The translations under genes and the position numbers were made by a program. Shown in pieces: positions 57,791 to 64,000 of a stretch of DNA of 64,000 nucleotides; position 1 is the first letter of the stretch; the number at the start of each line of letters is the position of its first letter. Under the pieces are notes generated by a model, which saw only the letters and a program-made list of their open reading frames with translations, was not told where the DNA came from and did no database searches. Origin of the DNA: Acidimicrobiaceae bacterium (lineage in GTDB: Bacteria; Actinomycetota; Acidimicrobiia; Acidimicrobiales; Aldehydirespiratoraceae). The stretch is taken from NCBI GenBank assembly GCA_009835735.1, contig VXWX01000098.1, forward strand, positions 1-64,000. The letters are read 5' to 3'.

Positions 57791-59032
57791 CTAGAGGGAA
57801 ACAGTGTTCCGGTCAACGGAACGCACGGGGCGCGCGCCGACTTCGTCGAGTTCATCCCGCATGGCGGCCACAGCATTGATCATCGAGGCTTGGAGCATGT
57901 AGGCGCGGGCCTCGGCCGGATCGGCGGCCCGGGCGGCCATCCGGTCCAGCGCCCGTTGCCGGGCCTCGCCGTCCGGCGCGGCCAGGCTCTCGGCGTTCTC
58001 GTGGGTGTGCCGCCGGACGTAGTCGATCGCCAACTTCCGGCGGACCTCGGCGTGGTGTGCGAGGCGCTCGGCGCCGATGTCGCCCCGCAGGACGGCGGCC
58101 AGGGACGCTCCGAGCAGCACCGCGTCATGGATGCCCCCGTTCATGCCCATGCCGCCCAGCGGGTTGTTGATGTGGGCGGCGTCGCCCATCAACACCACCC
58201 GGCCGACGAGGAACGTCTCGGCCACCCGCTGATGGACCCGGTAGATGGTGCGGTGGGCGACCTCGAAGGGCTCGTCGATGGTCACGATCCCACCTAGCCG
58301 CCGCTGGGCGCTCCGATCGCTGAGCGCCTGCTCGTCGCTCTCGCCCTCGCCCACCGGGAACAGAGCCCGCCAGAAGCCCGCGGTCCGCAGCAGGACCAGC
58401 CACTCGTCGGGGTCGGAGATGTAGTTGACGGCGGCCAGGCGGTCGAGGTGGGCAGCCATGTCGAACGGGGTGGACAGCACGAGATAGCGGTCTTCGTAGG
58501 TCATCCCGTCGAAGGCCAGGTCGAGCGACTTGCGGACCGCGCTGGCTGCGCCGTCGGCGGCGACTACCGCGTCGGCCTCGAGTGTCTCCCCGGAGGCGAG
58601 CACGACTGAGGCGCCGTCGCCGTGGTCGACCGCGCCGACGACCTCAGCGTCGAACCGGACTGTCACCCTCGGCTGGCGCTCGAAGGCGTCGAGCAGGATC
58701 TCGCACAGCCTGAACTGCTCGCATTGGAGCCGGTACGGGTGGTCGGTCACGTCGGCCAGCGCACCGAGATCGAACTCGGCCACCACGCCCTTGCGGCGGT
58801 CCCGGTAGGCGAACACGGGGGCCACCAGCCCCAGGCGGAGCATCGGTTCGACCACCCCGAAGCGGTCGATCAGGTCGAGCGTGGCCGGATGGAAGGTGGA
58901 CGCCCGCAGCTCCAGCGGCAGCTCGGGAGCCGCCTCCAGCAGGGTCACGTCGACGCCGCCCTCGGCCAGCACGGCGCTGGCCACGCAGCCCACCGGTCCG
59001 GCGCCCGCCACTATCACCCGGGGGCTGGTCAC
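57791..59032 (-). CDS. FAD-dependent monooxygenase
   Basis: VIVAGAGPVGCVASAVLAEGGVDVTLLEAAPEL; VLMGDAAHINNPLGGMGMNGGIHDA. Confidence 0.9.
   Translation of the reverse strand: MTSPRVIVAGAGPVGCVASAVLAEGGVDVTLLEAAPELPLELRASTFHPATLDLIDRFGVVEPMLRLGLVAPVFAYRDRRKGVVAEFDLGALADVTDHPYRLQCEQFRLCEILLDAFERQPRVTVRFDAEVVGAVDHGDGASVVLASGETLEADAVVAADGAASAVRKSLDLAFDGMTYEDRYLVLSTPFDMAAHLDRLAAVNYISDPDEWLVLLRTAGFWRALFPVGEGESDEQALSDRSAQRRLGGIVTIDEPFEVAHRTIYRVHQRVAETFLVGRVVLMGDAAHINNPLGGMGMNGGIHDAVLLGASLAAVLRGDIGAERLAHHAEVRRKLAIDYVRRHTHENAESLAAPDGEARQRALDRMAARAADPAEARAYMLQASMINAVAAMRDELDEVGARPVRSVDRNTVSL
57798..57824. promoter_or_regulatory. Operator-like site D: GAAACAGTGTTCCGGTCAACGGAACGC
   Basis: Tripartite motif overlapping the 3' end of the FAD monooxygenase gene, about 120 bp upstream of the 57678 start. 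Confidence 0.65.
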
Positions 59033-59035
59033 GGA

Positions 59036-59782
59036 TCAGTGCTCGCGCAGCATCATCCCGTGGCCCACGAACTGGTCGGAGATCCCCAGGGTGCGCAGCG
59101 CGTGCCACAGGCAGATGGCGTTGATGGCCAGGACCGGCTTGCCCAGCCAGCGCTCGGCCTGGTCGGCCACCTCGACCATCGACAGGTTGGTGCCGCACTG
59201 CACTATGGCGTCGATGTCGTCGCCGTCGATCTCCTTGAGCACCTCCACCAGCGTCTCGGGAGTCACGTCGGCGATGGAGGTGGCGGAGGCGCAGCGCAAG
59301 CCCCGCACCCGCTTCACCTCGTAGCCGCATTCGGTGAAGTACCCGTAGACCTGCTCGTCGGCGGCCGGCTGGTAGGGCGTGAGGCAGGCGATCTTCGACA
59401 CTCCGAGCAGCTCGAGGGCGGCGTTGCAGGCGGACGCCCCCGAGGTGATGCCGATGTCGCCGGCGATGTCCCGCACTCGAGTCAGGAAGGCGGCGTTGCC
59501 CTCCTTGCCTCCCCAGAACGTCTCGGCCGACATCCCCATGAGGATGTGGTCGGGCTCGCAGGTCATGATGTCGCGCACCGCGTAGGGGATGGTCTGGCGG
59601 ATCAGGTCCAGGAAGTACAGGAACGCCTCGTCACTGCTCAGATCGGGTGCCTCGACCAGGAAGCGCCCGCTGTGGAACGTCACTCCGGGGGGACGCACCC
59701 GGGCGAAGTCGTGCTCGACGACGGTGTTGGTCGACGGCACGATCACCCCGATCTTGGCCCGGTAGCCGACGACGTCAGGCAT
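59036..59782 (-). CDS. Maleate isomerase / Asp-Glu racemase-like protein
   Basis: KIGVIVPSTNTVVEHDFARVRPPGVTFHSGRF; ITSGASACNAALELLGVSKIACLTPYQP; start trimmed to 59782. Confidence 0.85.
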   Translation of the reverse strand: MPDVVGYRAKIGVIVPSTNTVVEHDFARVRPPGVTFHSGRFLVEAPDLSSDEAFLYFLDLIRQTIPYAVRDIMTCEPDHILMGMSAETFWGGKEGNAAFLTRVRDIAGDIGITSGASACNAALELLGVSKIACLTPYQPAADEQVYGYFTECGYEVKRVRGLRCASATSIADVTPETLVEVLKEIDGDDIDAIVQCGTNLSMVEVADQAERWLGKPVLAINAICLWHALRTLGISDQFVGHGMMLREH

Positions 59783-59809
59783 GAACGACCCTCCCGCTCC
59801 CATTCCAAC

Positions 59810-59836
59810 GGAACTGCGTTCCGCTGGTGGGAACAC
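59810..59836. promoter_or_regulatory. Operator-like site E: GGAACTGCGTTCCGCTGGTGGGAACAC
   Basis: Tripartite motif between divergent genes, 14 bp upstream of the 59851 start. Confidence 0.75.
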
Positions 59837-59850
59837 TAGCCTCGACGCCG

Positions 59851-62151
59851 ATGATGGGAAACGCTGTGCTGCGGCGCGAGGACCCCGACCTGCTGACCGG
59901 GGCGGCCCGGTTCGTGGCCGACATAGCTCCCGCCGGAACGCTGCACGTGGCCTTCGTGCGGTCGACCATGGCCCACGCCCGCATCGGCTCGGTCGACTCC
60001 GCCGAAGCGCTGGACGTGGCAGGAGTGGTGGGCGTCTTCACCGCCGACGACCTGGACATCGCGCCCCAGCCGCTGTTCATCATGCTGCCGCCGGAGCTCA
60101 GCCGGCTGCCGCTGACCGACAAGGCCCGCTATGTGGGCGATCCGATCGCGGCGGTGGTGGCCGAATCCCCGGCCGCGGCCGCCGACGGGGCCGAGCTGGT
60201 GGTGGTGGACTACGAGCCGCTGCCGGCGGTGACCGACCCCTTCGACGCGCTGGCGCCCGGTGCGCCGGTCGTGTTCGAGTCGCACGGGTCGAACCAGGCC
60301 TCGGAGCTCAAGGTGGGTGGCGAGGCCGAGTCGCTGTCCGGACACGATCTGGTGGTCTCGGGCCGCGTCGTCAACCAGCGTGTGTCCGCTGCGCCGATCG
60401 AGCCGTCCGGGGCGCTGGCCGTTCCCGGAACCGGCGACGGGGACGGCGGCGACGGGGTGACGCTGTGGTGCACGACCCAGCGGCCCCACGACGCCCGCGA
60501 CGTGGTGGCCGCCGCGCTGGAGGAGCCTCCGGACCGGGTGCGGGTGATCGCGCCGGCCATCGGCGGGGGGTTCGGCGCCAAGGGGTCGCCGTACCCGGAG
60601 TTCGCGGTGGTCGCCTGGCTGGCCCGCCGTCTCGGCCGTCCGGTGCGATGGGTCGAGACCCGCGCCGAGAACCTCACCAACATGAGCCAGGGCCGGGACC
60701 ACGTCCACGACGTCGAGCTGGGATTGACGAGGGACGGCCGCTTCTGCTGGCTCCGCATGCGGGTCACGGCCGACGTGGGCGCCTACCCGGGCATCGGTGC
60801 GCTGCTGCCGTTCTTCACGATGACGATGGCGTCGGGCCCCTACCGGATCCCGGCGGTCGACTTCGAGTCGGTCTCGGTGATCACCAACAAGACGTCCATC
60901 TTCCCGTTCCGCGGGGCGGGCCGGCCCGAGGCCACGGTCACGCTCGAACGCATCGTCGACCTGGCCGCGGCCGAGCTCGGCATGGACCCCGCCGAGCTGC
61001 GGCACCGGAACCTGCTCGCACCCGACGAGTTCCCCCTGACCACGCCCACTGGCGCCAACATGGACTGCGGCGAGTACGCCCGCTGCCTCGACCTGGCGCT
61101 GGAGGCCGCCGGCTATGAGGATCTGCGGGCCGAGCAGGCCCTTCGCCGCGCCCGTGGCGACCGCAGGCTGCTGGGCGTCGGCGTGTCGGTGTATGTGGAG
61201 GTGACCGCGGGCGGCCTGTTCCAGGAGTTCGGCTCGGTCACCGTCGAGCGGGACGGCGCGATCACGGCCCGGGTGGGTACGGCTCCGCAGGGCCAGGGTC
61301 ACGTCACCGCCTTCAGCCAGATCCTCGGCGAGGTCCTCGGGGTCGCTCCCGACCGGGTGCGGATCATCTGCGGCGACACCGCCGAGGTGCCCACCGGCCA
61401 GGGAACGGTGGCGTCGCGGTCCCTCCAGATAGGTGGCAGCGCGGTGTGGACCGCGGCCAACGAGGTGCTCGACCAGTCGCGGCGCCTGGCGGCGAGCCTG
61501 CTGGAGGCCGACGCGGCCGACATCGTGGTCGCCCCCGGCGGCCTGGCCGTGGCCGGCGTTCCGGCCCGGGCCTTGTCCTGGGCCGAGCTCGCTGCGGCCG
61601 CCGAGACCCAAGACGCGGAAACCGGCGGTTCAGGATTCGGCGGCCTGGCGGCCGAGGTCGACTTCGACCAGGGGGAGGCCACCTACCCCTTCGGCGCGCA
61701 CGTGTCGGTGGTGGAGATCGACGCCGACACCGGCGACACCCGGCTGTTGCGCCACATCGCGGTGGACGACTGCGGGCGGATACTCAACCCGATGCTGGTG
61801 CAGGGCCAGGTGCACGGAGGGGTGGCCACCGGCGTGTCGCAGGCTCTCTACGAGCAGGCGCTCTACGACGGGGACGGCAATCCCCGCAACACCAACTTCG
61901 CCGACTACGCCATACCGGCCGCCTCGGAGCTGCCCCGCTTCGAGACGCACCACACCGAGACGCCCTCCCCGCTCAATCCCCTAGGAGCGAAGGGGATCGG
62001 CGAGTCGGGCACGATCGGGTCCACGCCCGCGGTGCAGTCGGCGGTGATCGACGCGCTGGCGCCGCTGGGGGTCACGCACCTCGACATGCCCTACACGCCC
62101 CAGCGGGTGTGGCGCGCCATCGCAGCCGCCGAGTCGGCGGCCCGAAGCTGA
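59851..62151 (+). CDS. Xanthine dehydrogenase-family molybdopterin-binding subunit (CoxL/XdhA-like)
   Basis: REDPDLLTGAARFVADI; GGGFGAKG; FRGAGRPEA; GTAPQGQGHVT; LGAKGIGESGTIG. Confidence 0.92.
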   Translation: MMGNAVLRREDPDLLTGAARFVADIAPAGTLHVAFVRSTMAHARIGSVDSAEALDVAGVVGVFTADDLDIAPQPLFIMLPPELSRLPLTDKARYVGDPIAAVVAESPAAAADGAELVVVDYEPLPAVTDPFDALAPGAPVVFESHGSNQASELKVGGEAESLSGHDLVVSGRVVNQRVSAAPIEPSGALAVPGTGDGDGGDGVTLWCTTQRPHDARDVVAAALEEPPDRVRVIAPAIGGGFGAKGSPYPEFAVVAWLARRLGRPVRWVETRAENLTNMSQGRDHVHDVELGLTRDGRFCWLRMRVTADVGAYPGIGALLPFFTMTMASGPYRIPAVDFESVSVITNKTSIFPFRGAGRPEATVTLERIVDLAAAELGMDPAELRHRNLLAPDEFPLTTPTGANMDCGEYARCLDLALEAAGYEDLRAEQALRRARGDRRLLGVGVSVYVEVTAGGLFQEFGSVTVERDGAITARVGTAPQGQGHVTAFSQILGEVLGVAPDRVRIICGDTAEVPTGQGTVASRSLQIGGSAVWTAANEVLDQSRRLAASLLEADAADIVVAPGGLAVAGVPARALSWAELAAAAETQDAETGGSGFGGLAAEVDFDQGEATYPFGAHVSVVEIDADTGDTRLLRHIAVDDCGRILNPMLVQGQVHGGVATGVSQALYEQALYDGDGNPRNTNFADYAIPAASELPRFETHHTETPSPLNPLGAKGIGESGTIGSTPAVQSAVIDALAPLGVTHLDMPYTPQRVWRAIAAAESAARS

Positions 62152-62153
62152 CC

Positions 62154-63509
62154 ATGACTGACTGGAGCGTCGGTTCCGTGCTCCGGTCGGCGAGGTGGCT
62201 TCTCGTGTGCGGGCTGCTGGTGGTGGCCGCTTGCTCGTCCACGCCCGAAGTGGAGCTTCCCGAGCCGGCGTGGCGGGCCGACGATGCACGCTTCGCGGTC
62301 CATGTGGTCGACACGGTCGCCGACGGCCCTGCCGGGGTCGAGGCCGCCGACATGGACGGTGACGGCGACCTGGACCTGGTGGTGAACTTCTTCGGTGATC
62401 GGCCCGACGACGCCGGGCCGATCGAGTTCCCGCCCGGCGGCATCACCGTGTACCGCAACGACGGCGACCTGGCGTCCTGGACCAAGATGCCGGTGCTCAC
62501 CCGGGCCGACGGCAACTACTTCCTGAACGAGGCCGTGCCCGAGGACCTCGACGGGGACGGCGATTTCGACCTGCTGGTCTCCGCGGGGTTCTTCGTGTGC
62601 GAGTTCAACCCCGAGATCGGCCCGTGCGGCGCCCTGTTCTGGCTGGAGCAGACCGGCGAAGGGTGGGTGCGCCACGACATTGTGGAGCCGGGCACCGTCG
62701 AGTTCTTCCACCGGGTCCTGCTCGCCGACATTGATGGCGACGGCCTCCACGACCTGGTCACGGTGGGGGAGACTGTCGACGACGCCTACGCGCAGTGGTA
62801 TCCGGGGAGCGCCGGCGGCACCGGGTTCGAGCCGACGCCCCATCTGATCGGCCAGGGCGGCGGCAGCCTGCCCGTCATCCACGACATCGACGGCGACGGC
62901 GACCTCGATCTGGCCAGCGGCGAGTTCTTCCTGGCGGGGAACTCCTTCGTGTGGTTCGAGCAGGTCGAAGCGCCCAGCGCGGCCCGGCCGGCGGGGGAGT
63001 GGCAGCGCCACGTGATCGACGCCACTCTCGGCCGCACGATCCAGCTGGCCGCCATCCCGGACCTGCTGGGTGAGGGCACGGTCGGCTGGATCGGCTCGAA
63101 CCATGTCAACAACGTCAGCCGCGACCCCGAGCCGCTGTCGGGTATCTACCTGCTGACCCCGCCCGGCGACCCGCGCCAGCGCTGGGAGTCGAAGCTGATC
63201 AGCGACGGCATCGTCTCGCGGCCGATAGAGGGCATCAACTTCCAGGCCGCGCCCGGTGTCTTCTGGTGGGGCGACGTGGACGACGACGGCGACATCGACC
63301 TCACCGTGTCGGGCGACGGCGACCCGCGGGTGTTCTGGTTCGAGCAGACCGAGGTCGGCGAGTTCAGCCAGCACGCCCTGCGGACCGAGTTCGGCCAGGC
63401 GGCCGGTGGCCTGGTGGTCGACCTCGACGGCAACGGCGACTCCGAGGTGGTCTTCACCAGCTACGACACCGGCGAGGTCCTGATCTTCGACTACCGCCCA
63501 GAGGGGTAG
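62154..63509 (+). CDS. FG-GAP/VCBS-repeat lipoprotein
   Basis: Lipobox LLVVAACSS; repeated DMDGDGDLDLVV / DLDGDGDFDLLV / DIDGDGLHDLVT / DIDGDGDLDLAS. Confidence 0.85.
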   Translation: MTDWSVGSVLRSARWLLVCGLLVVAACSSTPEVELPEPAWRADDARFAVHVVDTVADGPAGVEAADMDGDGDLDLVVNFFGDRPDDAGPIEFPPGGITVYRNDGDLASWTKMPVLTRADGNYFLNEAVPEDLDGDGDFDLLVSAGFFVCEFNPEIGPCGALFWLEQTGEGWVRHDIVEPGTVEFFHRVLLADIDGDGLHDLVTVGETVDDAYAQWYPGSAGGTGFEPTPHLIGQGGGSLPVIHDIDGDGDLDLASGEFFLAGNSFVWFEQVEAPSAARPAGEWQRHVIDATLGRTIQLAAIPDLLGEGTVGWIGSNHVNNVSRDPEPLSGIYLLTPPGDPRQRWESKLISDGIVSRPIEGINFQAAPGVFWWGDVDDDGDIDLTVSGDGDPRVFWFEQTEVGEFSQHALRTEFGQAAGGLVVDLDGNGDSEVVFTSYDTGEVLIFDYRPEG

Positions 63510-63536
63510 GTCAGCCCCTCAGCCCGGCCGGGTTGC

Positions 63537-64000
63537 CTACTCGACGGTCCAGCCGTCGGGGACGCTGAAGTCGCCGACGACCTGATGGGTGTCGTCGTCG
63601 GTCTCGGCGTCGGGGAGGTGCTGCCAGAGCATGAACTGGTTGCCCCATGGATCGATGAACGAGGCGTTGGCGCCGCCGAACTCGGTCCAGAAGTGGTTCC
63701 GCCACAATTCGGTGCCGCCGAGCCGAACGGCAGTGTCGAGGATCCGCTCGAACGAGTCGTCCTCGCTCACCATGATCCACGCCCGGGTGGCGCGCCCGCC
63801 CGGGTTCATGTGGGTGGGCTCCGTCGGGTTGGGATCGGGGTGGGGGCGAGCGTTCGCCGCGTGCGAGACACCCATGTGCAGGTTGCCTATCTCGCTCTGC
63901 GTGCCGTCGTCTCTCAGGAAGTTCTGACCGGGGACGATCCGGGCGAACGTGTCCTTGATGCGGTCCTCGACTTCCCAGTTGAAGACCTCTGCGTAGTACG
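63537..64000 (-). CDS. VOC/glyoxalase-family protein, 5' truncated by window edge
   Basis: Frame stays open to 64000 (YYAEVFNWEVEDRIKDTFARIVPGQNFLR...); SFIDPWGNQFMLWQ. Confidence 0.75.
   Translation of the reverse strand, partial: YYAEVFNWEVEDRIKDTFARIVPGQNFLRDDGTQSEIGNLHMGVSHAANARPHPDPNPTEPTHMNPGGRATRAWIMVSEDDSFERILDTAVRLGGTELWRNHFWTEFGGANASFIDPWGNQFMLWQHLPDAETDDDTHQVVGDFSVPDGWTVE

Noticed and set aside
27753-59782. Complete nicotinate (Nic) maleamate pathway
   Set aside because: Isochorismatase-, FAD-monooxygenase- and maleate-isomerase-like genes exist, but no 2,5-dihydroxypyridine dioxygenase-like gene or NicA small subunit is visible and the genes are far apart.

Overview
High-GC actinobacterial chromosome segment; Acidimicrobiia-like by gene content and style, though I cannot verify the taxonomy. 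It has three parts. (1) ~1-15.2 kb is a conserved housekeeping block: thioredoxin/TPR, comEA-comEC, holA, rpsT, lepA, hrcA, dnaJ, rsmE, a pseudokinase, a DUF512 radical SAM protein, der, a SpoIIE-type phosphatase, and tRNA-Pro(GGG). (2) ~15.2-27.7 kb is accessory and starts at the tRNA. It holds a 1609-aa sacsin-like GHKL ATPase with a C-terminal PD-(D/E)XK-like domain (candidate defence gene), a coupled pair of hypotheticals, an alpha/beta hydrolase with a second truncated copy of its 5' end nearby, a methyltransferase, a DUF2855 protein, and one 1116-aa ORF that reads as squalene epoxidase fused to oxidosqualene cyclase. (3) ~27.7-64 kb is catabolic: CoA transferases, lyases, hydantoinase, PrpD, cyclase, nitrilase, IclR regulator, Rieske oxygenase, SDR, fused Liv-type ABC transporters, FAD monooxygenase, maleate-isomerase-like protein and a Mo-hydroxylase. 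The two most exciting signals are here. First, RCCR-like, PaO-type Rieske, second RCCR/bilin-reductase-like, calycin-like, chlorophyllase-like and NYC1/NOL-like SDR genes cluster at 39.1-47.5 kb, resembling the plant chlorophyll-breakdown (PAO/phyllobilin) pathway. Second, five copies of a 27-bp tripartite motif (GRAAC-N-NYGTTYC-N7-GGAACRC) lie in intergenic or gene-end positions at 35.5, 39.1, 45.7, 57.8 and 59.8 kb, probably the operator of the IclR regulator encoded next to the first copy. All homology calls are from reading the sequence and recalled family motifs; no searches were run.
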